This document shows, in pieces, positions 34,640-42,979 of a stretch of DNA of 64,000 bases. The stretch lies in contig NZ_MLJO01000028.1 of assembly GCF_001956915.1 (NCBI RefSeq), positions 1-64,000 on the forward strand, in the 5' to 3' direction. This DNA is from Intrasporangium flavum (GTDB lineage Bacteria; Actinomycetota; Actinomycetes; Actinomycetales; Dermatophilaceae). Under the pieces are notes generated by a model. It did no database searches, had not been told where the DNA came from, and was given only the letters and a program-made list of their open reading frames with translations. The position numbers and the translations under genes were made by a program. Position 1 is the stretch's first letter; each line of letters opens with the position of its first letter.

Positions 34640-35935
34640 TCAGGCGATCGGCATCTGCCGCGCCTCGACGACGGGGCGCAGCACGGCCTCGACGTCCGGC
34701 GTGCAGAACCAGCGGCGCAGGCAGTCGTCGGCGAGCACGTTGGCGAGCGAGCCGAGCACCATCGACTGGTCGAGCGAGAGGTACCGGCCGGCGCCGCGGC
34801 CCGTGCGCACGTCCACGGCGTCGACGAACCCGCCCGGGCCGTACGCCCCGAGGTCGCGCTCGAGCCGCGCGAGGTTGTCGGCCGCGGCGTCGGGCTCGAC
34901 CATGAGCGCCATGGCGGACGCGTGCGGCGTGACGACGACCTCGCCGTCCTCCTCGCTCGGGTAGCCGCCCTCGACCCACGCGATGGGCGGCACGCCGAAG
35001 ACGCCGTAGCCCTCGCCCGGTTTGCCGCACGGGCTGAATCCCCAGTAGCCGTAAACCTTCTCGTCGAGGGCGTACTCGCGCTGGAGGGCCACGGTGCGGG
35101 CCTCGTTGACGCCCCAGGTGGCCGGCGCCCAGGCCGCCTCGGGCACGAAGATCGTCGGCATGAGCGCCTCGAACATCGAGCCGCCGTAGGTCGGCACGAC
35201 GTCGCGGCCGCGGTAGTGGCGCACCGGGGTGTCGAGGGAGGCGTAGTGCTCGGGCGGGATCTGGCCGTGGGCGATGCCGACGTAGCTGGCGATGCGCGGC
35301 TCGGAGTCGAGCAGGTCGTAGTGGTGCGGGGTGTGCAGCACCGGCGCGTGGCCCTCGACGTAGGCCTCGCTCACCGTGTCCTGGCCGGGGTCGGCCACCC
35401 AGAAGCCGCCGCGCAGCCGGCCACGCGGGCCGCCGTCAGAGCCTCCGGCCGCGGCGTCGTGGAAGGCGCCGAAGTGCATCCGGTCGAGCACCCGGTGCGC
35501 CTCGGTGGCCACGTCGGGCTCGGCGGCCGCCGCCACCATGAGGCCGGCCGCGAGCCAGCCGTTGTCGACGCTCGACAGGAACGGGTGGATGGTGCCGCCG
35601 TCGGGCATCCAGTGCAGCAGCGCGCCGGTGCGGTCGTCGTACCAGTTGAAGAACATCCCGGACTCGTCGTGCACCTCCATCCCGGCGAGGGTCGCGAGGA
35701 GGCGGCGCAGGCGGTCGCGGGCGTCGGCGGCCGGGAGCAGGCCGAGGTCGCGGGCGGCCACGGTGCACCACAGCAGGCCGCCGATGTTCGTCGGCGAGGT
35801 GTAGCCGCTTCGGGTGGCGGGGTCCAGCGATGTGGCGATGCTGTCGGTGGGCAGGCCGCTGTCGGGGTCGGTCATGGCCTCGAACGAGCGCCACGTGTCG
35901 GTGGCCCAGCGGGTCAGCAGGTCGGTGTCAGGCAT
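34640..35935 (-). CDS. GH144/glucoamylase-like (PF10091-type) protein, likely cytoplasmic
   Basis: This 431-residue alpha/alpha-barrel protein has TSPTNIGGLLWCTVAARDLGLL, FFNWYDDRTGALL, LSSVDNGWLAAGLMVA, TYGGSMFEALMPTIF, and YGVFGVPPIAW with TPHASAMALM near the end. This is the order seen in the bacterial glycoamylase-like family that includes GH144 endo-beta-1,2-glucanases. No signal peptide is visible, so it should act inside the cell on imported oligosaccharides, unlike secreted GH144 glucanases. Placed beside a LacI regulator, ABC importer, GH94, GH3 and GH35, it fits beta-1,2-glucan breakdown; the exact specificity is inference. Confidence 0.8.
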   Translation of the reverse strand: MPDTDLLTRWATDTWRSFEAMTDPDSGLPTDSIATSLDPATRSGYTSPTNIGGLLWCTVAARDLGLLPAADARDRLRRLLATLAGMEVHDESGMFFNWYDDRTGALLHWMPDGGTIHPFLSSVDNGWLAAGLMVAAAAEPDVATEAHRVLDRMHFGAFHDAAAGGSDGGPRGRLRGGFWVADPGQDTVSEAYVEGHAPVLHTPHHYDLLDSEPRIASYVGIAHGQIPPEHYASLDTPVRHYRGRDVVPTYGGSMFEALMPTIFVPEAAWAPATWGVNEARTVALQREYALDEKVYGYWGFSPCGKPGEGYGVFGVPPIAWVEGGYPSEEDGEVVVTPHASAMALMVEPDAAADNLARLERDLGAYGPGGFVDAVDVRTGRGAGRYLSLDQSMVLGSLANVLADDCLRRWFCTPDVEAVLRPVVEARQMPIA

Positions 35936-35971
35936 GCAGGGGTCCTTGGGAGAGACGAGGAGGAGGTCGTG

Positions 35972-36064
35972 AGAAAGTGCCCACTCGACGGAAGAGGATT
36001 CGCGAGAAGGTGGCCACTCGACTGAGGAGAGGGGGCGAGCCCCTCGGTCGAGTGGGCAGTTCCT
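35972..36064. repeat. Three copies of an 18-nt sequence, one inverted, forming a hairpin
   Basis: AGAAAGTGCCCACTCGAC (35972-35989), AGAAGGTGGCCACTCGAC (36005-36022) and the reverse complement AGGAACTGCCCACTCGAC (36064-36047) lie in the gap between the lacI-type gene and the GH144 gene. Copies two and three can pair (CCACTCGAC with GTCGAGTGG plus an inner GAGG/CCTC) to make a terminator-like hairpin after the regulator gene. The direct copies could be protein-binding sites upstream of the GH144 gene. Confidence 0.55.
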
Positions 36065-36080
36065 CGAGGAGGGGGTGGGG

Positions 36081-37127
36081 TCAGGCGCCGGCGACGGACG
36101 CCTGGTCCCAGTCGCAGCCGCACGAGCCGCGCACGACGAGGCGGGTCGGCAGCACCTGGGGGTGCACGTCGGTGGTGCGGCCGCCGATGCGCTCGTGGAG
36201 GCGGATCGCGGCCCAGCGCCCGAGCTCGCGCATGGGCTGCTGCACCGTGGTGAGGCCGGGGGCGAGGTAGCGCGAGGTCATGATGTCGTCGAAGCCGACC
36301 ACCGCGAGGTCCTGGCCGACGACGCGTCCTTCGCGGGCCAGCAGCACCATCGTCGCGAGCGCGAGCTCGTCGTTGGCGCAGACGAGCCCGTCGACCGGGC
36401 CCTCCGACGCCTCGATCGCCCGCAGCCCCTCCATGACGGCCCGTCCCGACTGCTCCTCGTACGGCACGTCGATCGGCGGGGCCACCTCCTCGCCCTGCTT
36501 GCGGGCGAGCGCGTGCTGGAAACCGCGGTAGCGCTCCGACACGTCGTGCGACGTGGCGGTGTCGCCGACGAAGACGAGGCGTCGGCGTCCGTGGTCGAGC
36601 ACGTGACGCGTCAGCTCGGCCGAGCTGATGAAGTTCTCCACCTGCACGGCGTCGGCACCCTCGATGGCGTCGCGCGCGACGAGCACCGTCGGCGTCGAGC
36701 GGACGATCTGGCGGACCGCCGCGTCGGAGATCGTGTCGTTGGCGATGACGATCCCGTCGACCCGGGCCAGCATCCGGCGCACCGCCGCCTCGACGTCCTT
36801 CGACGCGTCGCAGACGAGCACGACCGTGGACTGGTGGTCGGCCGCCGCCGTCGACTCGAAGCCGGAGAGCAGCTCGGAGTAGTAGGGCCCGCGCAGGCCG
36901 GGCAGGATCAGGCCGTGCGTCTCGTGCTGGGGCACGTCGACGGGGCGGCCGGCACGCAACGGCACGTACTCGAGCTCCTCGACCGCGCGCAGCACCCGCT
37001 GCCGGGTGCGGGCCGAGGCCGGCGTCGACCCGCTGAGCACCCGCGAGACGGTGGCGATGGACACGCCGGCACGCTCGGCCACGGTGTAGATCGTCACCGG
37101 GCGAGCGTCGTCGCTGTCTGTCGTCAC
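36081..37127 (-). CDS. LacI-family transcriptional regulator
   Basis: This 348-residue regulator has an N-terminal HTH and hinge (IYTVAERAGVSIATVSRVLSGSTPASARTRQRVLRAVEELEYVP) and a periplasmic-binding-protein-like effector domain (LILPGLRGPYYSELLSGFE, VGFDDIMTSRYLAPGLTTVQQP). GTG at 37127 is preferred for its AAAGGG 5 nt upstream; a TTG at 37151 is also open. The C-terminus has an unusual Cys-Gly-Cys. Sitting inside the glucan locus, it probably represses the transporter and glycosidase genes until the sugar is present. Confidence 0.93.
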   Translation of the reverse strand: MTTDSDDARPVTIYTVAERAGVSIATVSRVLSGSTPASARTRQRVLRAVEELEYVPLRAGRPVDVPQHETHGLILPGLRGPYYSELLSGFESTAAADHQSTVVLVCDASKDVEAAVRRMLARVDGIVIANDTISDAAVRQIVRSTPTVLVARDAIEGADAVQVENFISSAELTRHVLDHGRRRLVFVGDTATSHDVSERYRGFQHALARKQGEEVAPPIDVPYEEQSGRAVMEGLRAIEASEGPVDGLVCANDELALATMVLLAREGRVVGQDLAVVGFDDIMTSRYLAPGLTTVQQPMRELGRWAAIRLHERIGGRTTDVHPQVLPTRLVVRGSCGCDWDQASVAGA

Positions 37128-37180
37128 CGAGGCCCTTTCGTCCCGGGACAACTGTGCACGGCGTCAGCCGACCGGACAAG

Positions 37181-37202
37181 CCGGGCGCGCGGTGGCGCCC
37201 GG
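37181..37202 (-). terminator. GC hairpin after the oligo-sugar ABC operon
   Basis: CCGGGCGC (37181-37188) and GCGCCCGG (37195-37202) pair perfectly around a 6-nt loop in the gap after the fused ATPase gene (end 37220) and before the lacI-type gene. No T-tract is seen, which is normal at this GC. Confidence 0.5.
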
Positions 37203-37219
37203 CCCGGCCGGTGCTCGGC

Positions 37220-39073
37220 TCAGAAGGGGTTGGGGATGGCGTCGATGAGCTTGCGCGTGTAGGCGTCGCTCGGGTCACGGATCACCTTGAGGGTCTGGCC
37301 CTGCTCGACGACGCGGCCCTGGTTGAGCACGATGACCTCGTCGGCGAGCATCCGGGCGCTGAGCAGGTCGTGCGTGATGTAGAGGATGCCGACGTCGCTG
37401 TCCTGCACGAGGTCGTGGAGCAGCTCGAGGATCTCGGCGCGGATCGACACGTCGAGGCTGCTGATCGGCTCGTCGGCCACGATGATCTCCGGCTGCACCG
37501 CGAGCGCCTTGGCGATGACGACGCGCTGGCGCTGGCCGCCGGACAGCTCGTAGCCGAAGCGGTTGACGAACCGGTCGGCCGGGGTGAGCGCGACCTTCTC
37601 GAGCAGCTCGTGGACGCGGCCACGCAGCTCGGTTCCCTTGAGCCCGTGGTAGTTCGCCAGGGGGCGGGACAGGATGTAGCCGAGCCGCTTGGCCGGGTTG
37701 ATCGAGCTGTACGGATCCTGGAAGACCATCTGCACGTGGCTGCAGTAGTCGCGCAGGCCGCGTCCGCGGAACCCGGCGACCTCCTCGTCGCCGCGCGGGC
37801 CGTGGAAGACGATCCGCCCCGACGTCGGGCTGTCGACGCCGGTGATCATCCGGGCCAGCGTCGACTTGCCGCTGCCGCTCTGGCCGACCAGGGCGGTCAC
37901 CTCGCCCTTGCGCAGCGTGAACGACGCGTCGGTGACGGCCTCGACCTTGGTGACGGTGAGGCCGCGGCGGCGGCTGAACACCTTCGACACGTTCTCGACG
38001 GTGAGGATCGGCTCGCCGCGGGTGGCCGCGGCCGACTCGGTGGCCGTCTTGACGAACTGCGGCCCCTCGAAGTGGCGGGTGGGCTCGCCGAACTCGCGCG
38101 CCCCGTCGTCGGTGCGCTGCAGCCGGGCCACGTGGCAGGCGGCGCGACCGCCGGCCAGCGGCGCGAGCTCGGGCTCGACGCTCGTGCACCGCTCGATGCG
38201 CTCGGGGCAGCGGGGCGCGAAGCTGCAGCCGGCGATGGGCAGCGACAGGTCCGGCGGGCGGCCCGGCACGTAGGTGATCCGGACCTCCTCGGCGCGGGGG
38301 TCGCCGTACGAGCCGAGCAGGCCCTTGGAGTACGGGTGCAGCGGCTCGGCCAGCAGCCCGGCCGCGGTCTGCTCCTCGACGATCCGGCCGCCGTACATGA
38401 CGAGGATCCGGTCGGACAGGTCGAGGACGGTGCCGATGTCGTGGCTGATGAAGAGCACCGCGAAGCCCTGCTCGGCCTGCAACCGCCGCACGTTCTCGAG
38501 GATCGAGTGCTGCACGACGACGTCGAGGCCGGTGGTCGGCTCGTCGAGGAGGATGAACTTCGGCTCGAGGGCGAGCGCCAGGGCGAGGTTGACGCGCTGG
38601 CGCATGCCGCCGGACAGCTCGTGCGGGTAGGCGCCGATGAACTTGTGGTCGATGATGACCATGTCGAAGAGCTCGCGGATGCGGCGCGTCACGGCCTCGC
38701 CGCGCAGCTTCGAGTGCTGCTCGATGACGTCGCGGAACTGCGCCTCGACGCGGGTCACGGGGTTGAGCGAGTTCATGCTGCTCTGGAAGACGGTCGAGAT
38801 GTCGCGCCAGCGCAGCGAGCGCAGCTCGTCCTCGGGCAGGCTCGTGATGTCGGTGCCGTCGAAGGTGATGCTGCCGCCGCTGATGCGCCCGGGCCGCTGG
38901 AGCAGGCGCAGCACGGCGGTGCCGAGCGTCGTCTTGCCGGAGCCGGATTCGCCGATGAGGCCGACGAACTCGCCCGGTTCGATGCTGAACGACACGTCCT
39001 GGACAGCGTCGAGGGCGCGGTGCGCCTTGGGTTCGTAGCGGACCGACAGGTCCAACACGTCGAGCAGGGCCAT
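37220..39073 (-). CDS. Fused double ABC ATPase (DppD-DppF type)
   Basis: This 617-residue protein carries two ABC cassettes. The first has Walker A GESGSGKTT, signature LSGGMRQRVNLALAL, Walker B FILLDEPTTGLD, and the oligopeptide-type cap with four-Cys pattern near CSFAPRCPERIERCTS. The second has GQSGSGKST, LSGGQRQRVVIAKAL and IIVADEPISSLD. Two subunits are usually separate genes; here one chain drives import through the two permeases upstream. It lies 3 nt after the DppC-type gene. In this locus the cargo is more likely oligosaccharide than peptide. Confidence 0.93.
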   Translation of the reverse strand: MALLDVLDLSVRYEPKAHRALDAVQDVSFSIEPGEFVGLIGESGSGKTTLGTAVLRLLQRPGRISGGSITFDGTDITSLPEDELRSLRWRDISTVFQSSMNSLNPVTRVEAQFRDVIEQHSKLRGEAVTRRIRELFDMVIIDHKFIGAYPHELSGGMRQRVNLALALALEPKFILLDEPTTGLDVVVQHSILENVRRLQAEQGFAVLFISHDIGTVLDLSDRILVMYGGRIVEEQTAAGLLAEPLHPYSKGLLGSYGDPRAEEVRITYVPGRPPDLSLPIAGCSFAPRCPERIERCTSVEPELAPLAGGRAACHVARLQRTDDGAREFGEPTRHFEGPQFVKTATESAAATRGEPILTVENVSKVFSRRRGLTVTKVEAVTDASFTLRKGEVTALVGQSGSGKSTLARMITGVDSPTSGRIVFHGPRGDEEVAGFRGRGLRDYCSHVQMVFQDPYSSINPAKRLGYILSRPLANYHGLKGTELRGRVHELLEKVALTPADRFVNRFGYELSGGQRQRVVIAKALAVQPEIIVADEPISSLDVSIRAEILELLHDLVQDSDVGILYITHDLLSARMLADEVIVLNQGRVVEQGQTLKVIRDPSDAYTRKLIDAIPNPF

Positions 39074-39076
39074 GGG

Positions 39077-40051
39077 TCAGTCCTCTCGCAGGTGCGGGTT
39101 GGACAGCAGGTCGACACCGAAGTTGATGAACGCCATGCCGGTCATGAGGACCGCGAGCACGAGGCCGGGCACGAAGACCCACAGCCACAGGCCCTGCGCG
39201 ATGGCGCTCTGGGCGTTGGCCTGGTAGAGCATCGTGCCCCACGAGACGCTGCGGCTGTCGCCGAGGCCGAGGGCCGCGAGGCCAGCCTCCGCGCCGATCG
39301 CGCCGGTCGCCGCGCCGACGAAGCTCGCCGCGACGAGCGAGGTCATGTTCGGCATGATCTCCCGGAACACGATGCGCCACGTGCTCTCGCCGGAGAACTT
39401 CGCGGCGGTGACGAAGTCGCGGTTGCGCAGCGTGATGATCTGGGCGCGCTTGGCGCGGGCGGCGCCGGCCCACGAGGTGATCGAGATGACGCCGACGATG
39501 AGCCAGACGCCGCGCGCCTGCGAGTAGGCGACGAGCGTGATGATGAGCGGCAGCGCCGGGATGACGAGGGCGACGTTCGTCAGGAACGACAGGACGTCGT
39601 CGATGACGGTGCCCTCGGTGTAGCCCGAGATCATGCCGACGACGAGGGCGATGGCGGTGGACAGCAGGCCGGCGAAGAGGCCGACGAGCAGGGAGATCCG
39701 CGTGCCGTAGATGAGCTGGCTCGCGATGTCCTGCCCGCTCGTCGTCGTGCCGAGCCAGTTGGTGCCGCTCGGGCCGGCGAGGGGCTCGAACGAGCCGTCG
39801 AGCGGGTCGTGCGGCGCGATGAGCGGGGCGAAGACCCCGACGATGATGTAGACCGCGACGATGACGACGCCGACGCGCGCCTTCTTGCTCGCCCAGACGA
39901 CCTCCCACCAGCGGTCGGGACGCGCCGCGTCGGAGACCTGCTCGACCTCGTGGACGGCGAGCTCCTGCGTCGGGTCGCCGGCCTCGATGACGCCGCCGGG
40001 GGCCGAGCCGCCGGACGACGGCAGGCCGGGCGTGGGGTTCGAGGTGCTCAT
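39077..40051 (-). CDS. Oligopeptide-type ABC permease (DppC/OppC family)
   Basis: This 324-residue permease has a long cytoplasmic Pro/Ser/Gly tail, then a first helix GVVIVAVYIIVGVFAPLIAP. After it comes the LGTTTSGQDIASQLIYGTRISLLVG block typical of OppC, and the EAA-like loop around FSGESTWRIVFREIMPNM. The ATG overlaps the DppB-type stop as ATGA (40048-40051). It pairs with the DppB-type protein to form the channel. Confidence 0.92.
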   Translation of the reverse strand: MSTSNPTPGLPSSGGSAPGGVIEAGDPTQELAVHEVEQVSDAARPDRWWEVVWASKKARVGVVIVAVYIIVGVFAPLIAPHDPLDGSFEPLAGPSGTNWLGTTTSGQDIASQLIYGTRISLLVGLFAGLLSTAIALVVGMISGYTEGTVIDDVLSFLTNVALVIPALPLIITLVAYSQARGVWLIVGVISITSWAGAARAKRAQIITLRNRDFVTAAKFSGESTWRIVFREIMPNMTSLVAASFVGAATGAIGAEAGLAALGLGDSRSVSWGTMLYQANAQSAIAQGLWLWVFVPGLVLAVLMTGMAFINFGVDLLSNPHLRED

Positions 40052-41037
40052 GACTGGGCCCTCCTGGCTCGCGGGTCGAGGACGCCGTAGAGCAGGTCCG
40101 CGACGAGGTTCGCGAGGAGCACCCCGACCGTCGTGAGCAGCATCAGCGTCTGGAGCAACGGGTAGTCCTTCATCTCGACGGCCTCACCCATGAGCCGGCC
40201 GAGGCCGGGGTAGTCGAAGGCCTGCTCGACGAGGATGGCGCCGCCGAGCACACCGCCGAGCGCGAGGGCGAAGCCGGTCACGCTGGGCAGCAAGGCGTTT
40301 CGCGCCGCGTACTTGAGGGCGACGGTGCGGTCGGGCAGGCCCTTGGCCTTGGCCAGCCGGATGTAGTCCTCGCCGAGGTTCATGATCATCGTGTTGCGCA
40401 TGCCGAGGATCCAGCCGATCGGCGTCACGACGAGCAGCGCGACGGCCGGCAGGAACGAGTGGCTCACGGCCTCCTGGACGAAGGCGAAGTTCCAGCCCGG
40501 CGTCGACTCCTCGTAACCGCCCGACGTCGGGAACCAGCCGAGGCTGTAGCCGAAGACGTAGAGCAGCAGCAGGGCGATCCAGAACGGCTGGAGGGTGCCG
40601 AGGAACGTCGACCCGAGCGTGACGACGCTGTCGAGGCGCGAGTTGCGCCGCCAGGCCGCGTACGCGCCGAGCACGACGCCGATCGCGAAGCTCAGCACCT
40701 GCGTCACGACGACGAGGATGACCGTCCACCACAGGGCCTGGCCGATGACCTCGGTGACCTTGTACGGGTAGTAGGTGTAGCTGAGGCCGAAGTTGCCGTG
40801 GACGAGCTCGCCGAGGTACTGCGTGTACTGGCTCCACAGCGAGCCGTCGGGCGCGCCGAGCATGGCGCGCATGGCCTTGACCTGGGCGGGGTCGAGCGCC
40901 GTGTCCTTGCCGGCCAGGCGCTTGACCATGATCTCCGCGGGGTCTCCCGGCTGGAGCCGTGGGATGAGGAAGTTCAGCGTGACGACTGCCCACAGCGTCG
41001 CGAGGAAGAACCCGAGCTTCCGGAGGAAGTACTTCAT
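40048..41037 (-). CDS. Oligopeptide-type ABC permease (DppB/OppB family)
   Basis: This 329-residue permease starts KYFLRKLGFFLATLWAVVTLNFLIPRLQPGDP, the usual OppB opening. It has the loop RLAKAKGLPDRTVALKYAARNALLPSVT and the late VEQAFDYPGLGRLMGEAV. ATG at 41037. It is separated from the binding-protein gene by an 84-bp gap with a strong hairpin, a common way to make more binding protein than permease. Confidence 0.92.
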   Translation of the reverse strand: MKYFLRKLGFFLATLWAVVTLNFLIPRLQPGDPAEIMVKRLAGKDTALDPAQVKAMRAMLGAPDGSLWSQYTQYLGELVHGNFGLSYTYYPYKVTEVIGQALWWTVILVVVTQVLSFAIGVVLGAYAAWRRNSRLDSVVTLGSTFLGTLQPFWIALLLLYVFGYSLGWFPTSGGYEESTPGWNFAFVQEAVSHSFLPAVALLVVTPIGWILGMRNTMIMNLGEDYIRLAKAKGLPDRTVALKYAARNALLPSVTGFALALGGVLGGAILVEQAFDYPGLGRLMGEAVEMKDYPLLQTLMLLTTVGVLLANLVADLLYGVLDPRARRAQS

Positions 41038-41059
41038 CGGGATGGCCTTCCGTCGGGCC

Positions 41060-41087
41060 CGGCGCCGCGGCGGTGGCCGCGGCGCCG
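41060..41087 (-). terminator. Intra-operon hairpin between binding protein and permease genes
   Basis: CGGCGCCGCGGC (41060-41071) and GCCGCGGCGCCG (41076-41087) pair perfectly over 12 bp around a GGTG loop. Placed just after the binding-protein stop, it probably causes partial termination or protects the upstream mRNA, giving more binding protein than permease. Confidence 0.6.
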
Positions 41088-41121
41088 AGCCTCTTCAGGG
41101 GTCACCGAAGGGTCGCTTCGG

Positions 41122-42798
41122 TCACTTGGGTGCGGTGAGGTGCGTCAGCACGAGCAGCTTGTCGTCGGACGGGTTGGCGTACGGGTCCTGCTCGCTCGGC
41201 CAGCCGACGGCGTGGTCGGTGCGGTAGAGGATGCGCGCCGGGGCGTAGATGAGCGGCGTCACCGGGTACTGCGTCATCATCGCGTCGACGAGCGGAGCGA
41301 GGTTCTCCTTCTGCTGCTCCTTGTCGGTGGAGCCGGCCAGCTTGGAGATCGCCGCGTCGATGGACGGGTCGCTGAAGCGTCCGACGTTGGGGAAGATGTC
41401 CTTCGCCGTCGGGAACTGCTTGCTCGACAGCTTGGCGCCGATGTTCTTGGCCAGCTCGCAGCCACCGTGCAGGTACTCGAGCATCAGCTGGAAGTCGCCC
41501 GACTTCTTCTGGCCGTCGACCGAGTCGGGGGCCGAGGCGGTCACCTTGGCGTCGATGCCCGCGTCGTTGAGTCCCTTGACGACGACGTCGGCGATGGCCT
41601 GGTAGTCGATGAACCCGGCCTGCACCGAGAAGTTGACCGACAGCGGCGTGCCGTCGGGGTTGGTGCGTTTGCCGTCGGGGCCCTTCTTGTAGCCGGCGGC
41701 GTCGAGCATCTGGCCGGCCTTGGCGACGTCGTAGGGCAGCACCGTGTCCTCGCCGGCGTACTTGGCCGGCAGCAGGTTCTGCATCGAGGGCAGCTTGAGG
41801 CCGGACTGGCTCGCGGGCTTCATGATCCCGTACGTCGCCTTGGTCGACATCGACTGCTTGTCCATCGCGTAGCTGATCGCCTCGCGGAACTTCGGGTCGT
41901 TGAACGGCGGCTTCTGGTCGTTGCCGGTGAGCACCGTCATGCCGTTGGGCGCGTAGTAGAAGTGGTTGTTCTTCGGGTCGGCGTCGACGAGCGTCTTCTG
42001 CGGGTTGGGGACCTCGCCCCAGTAGGCGTCGAGCTGGCCCGAGCGCAGCTTGAGTGCGGCCTGGGCGGCGTCGTAGGTGCCCTCGAGGACGATCTTCTTG
42101 ACCTTGACCTTGTCGGCCTGCCAGTAGTCGGCGCGGCGCTCGAGCACCAGGCGGCGGCCGTTGTACGTGCCGACCTTGTAGGGGCCGGTGGAGACGGGCG
42201 CCTTGTCGACGTACTTCGTCGGGTCGCCGACCTTGGAGTAGACGTGCTCGGGCAGGATCTTCGTGGAGATGATGCCGTCGTACTTCGCGGCGGCGTTGCC
42301 GGAGAAGGTGAAGACGACCTTGTTGCCCTCGGCGGTGACGGAGGTGGCGGGGGCGCCGAAGGTGTCGTTCCACACGCCGGACGTGTCGAGGCCCGGGTAC
42401 TGCTTCATGAGGTTGAAGGTGAACGCGACGTCCTTGGCCGAGAACGCCTGGCCGTCGCTCCACTTGACGCCGTCACGGATGTCGAGCGTCAGCTTGTTGG
42501 CGCCCTCCCACGTGGACTTCGTTGCGAGCCAGGGGGTTTCCTCGCACGTGAGGTTGTTGCGCACGATGAGCGGCTCGTAGAGCCACGTCGTCGTCAGCGG
42601 CTTCGGCGAGTACGGGTTGTAGTTGACGAGGCCGCCGACCGACGCGTCGACGTCTGCCGGGAACGTCAGCTGGGCGATCATGCCGTCGGCGCTGTCACCT
42701 CCGCCCGATGCGTTCTTGCTGCCGGTGCAGGCGGTCAGGGCGAGGCTGGCCGTGAGGCCGGCCAGGATGAACGTGGTCTTGGTTCGAGTTCGCGTCAT
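41122..42798 (-). CDS. Family-5 extracellular solute-binding lipoprotein
   Basis: This 558-residue protein has signal and lipobox FILAGLTASLALTACTGS. The mature part is of SBP_bac_5 type: YEPLIVRNNLTCEETPWLATKSTW, LDIRDGVKWSDGQAFSAKDVAFTFNLM, STGPYKVGTYNGRRLVLERRADYW, and FREAISYAMDKQ. It is the first gene of the importer operon, divergent from the GH94 gene. Family-5 proteins bind peptides or, in glycosidase loci, oligosaccharides such as cellobiose and sophoro-oligosaccharides; the neighbours here favour the latter. Confidence 0.92.
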   Translation of the reverse strand: MTRTRTKTTFILAGLTASLALTACTGSKNASGGGDSADGMIAQLTFPADVDASVGGLVNYNPYSPKPLTTTWLYEPLIVRNNLTCEETPWLATKSTWEGANKLTLDIRDGVKWSDGQAFSAKDVAFTFNLMKQYPGLDTSGVWNDTFGAPATSVTAEGNKVVFTFSGNAAAKYDGIISTKILPEHVYSKVGDPTKYVDKAPVSTGPYKVGTYNGRRLVLERRADYWQADKVKVKKIVLEGTYDAAQAALKLRSGQLDAYWGEVPNPQKTLVDADPKNNHFYYAPNGMTVLTGNDQKPPFNDPKFREAISYAMDKQSMSTKATYGIMKPASQSGLKLPSMQNLLPAKYAGEDTVLPYDVAKAGQMLDAAGYKKGPDGKRTNPDGTPLSVNFSVQAGFIDYQAIADVVVKGLNDAGIDAKVTASAPDSVDGQKKSGDFQLMLEYLHGGCELAKNIGAKLSSKQFPTAKDIFPNVGRFSDPSIDAAISKLAGSTDKEQQKENLAPLVDAMMTQYPVTPLIYAPARILYRTDHAVGWPSEQDPYANPSDDKLLVLTHLTAPK

Positions 42799-42835
42799 TG
42801 CGGACCTCCGTCAGGGGGGCGGGAATTCCTCTGAG

Positions 42836-42863
42836 AATTGAGGCGGCCCGCGACGGATGTCAA
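42836..42863 (-). promoter_or_regulatory. Promoter of the family-5 ABC operon
   Basis: On the minus strand a consensus TTGACA (42863-42858) is followed after 16 nt by TCAATT (42841-42836), about 40 nt before the binding-protein ATG at 42798, which has its own GGAGG. The 181-bp divergent region (42799-42979) is clearly less GC-rich than its surroundings and must also drive the GH94 gene. Short inverted repeats there, such as GCATG/CATGC at 42874-42893, could be LacI-family operators, but none is convincing. Confidence 0.45.
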
Positions 42864-42979
42864 CGCTTTGGACGCATGTAACTACTTTCATGCACTTCCG
42901 CGTGCTCACGCTGACTTTCATTTGTTTTCAAGGCAATTGGGGGTGGAGGTCCGAGAGACGCTGGTGGTACGAAAGATCC

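Noticed and set aside
37154..40090. Plus-strand open frame of nearly 1000 codons opposite the ABC genes
   Set aside because: Antisense shadow. The minus strand holds Walker A/B and permease motifs; the plus translation is low-complexity.
42866..42900. LacI-type operator in the GH94/binding-protein divergent region
   Set aside because: Only weak short inverted repeats (such as GCATG/CATGC) are present and none has the usual central CG symmetry, so I did not call a site.
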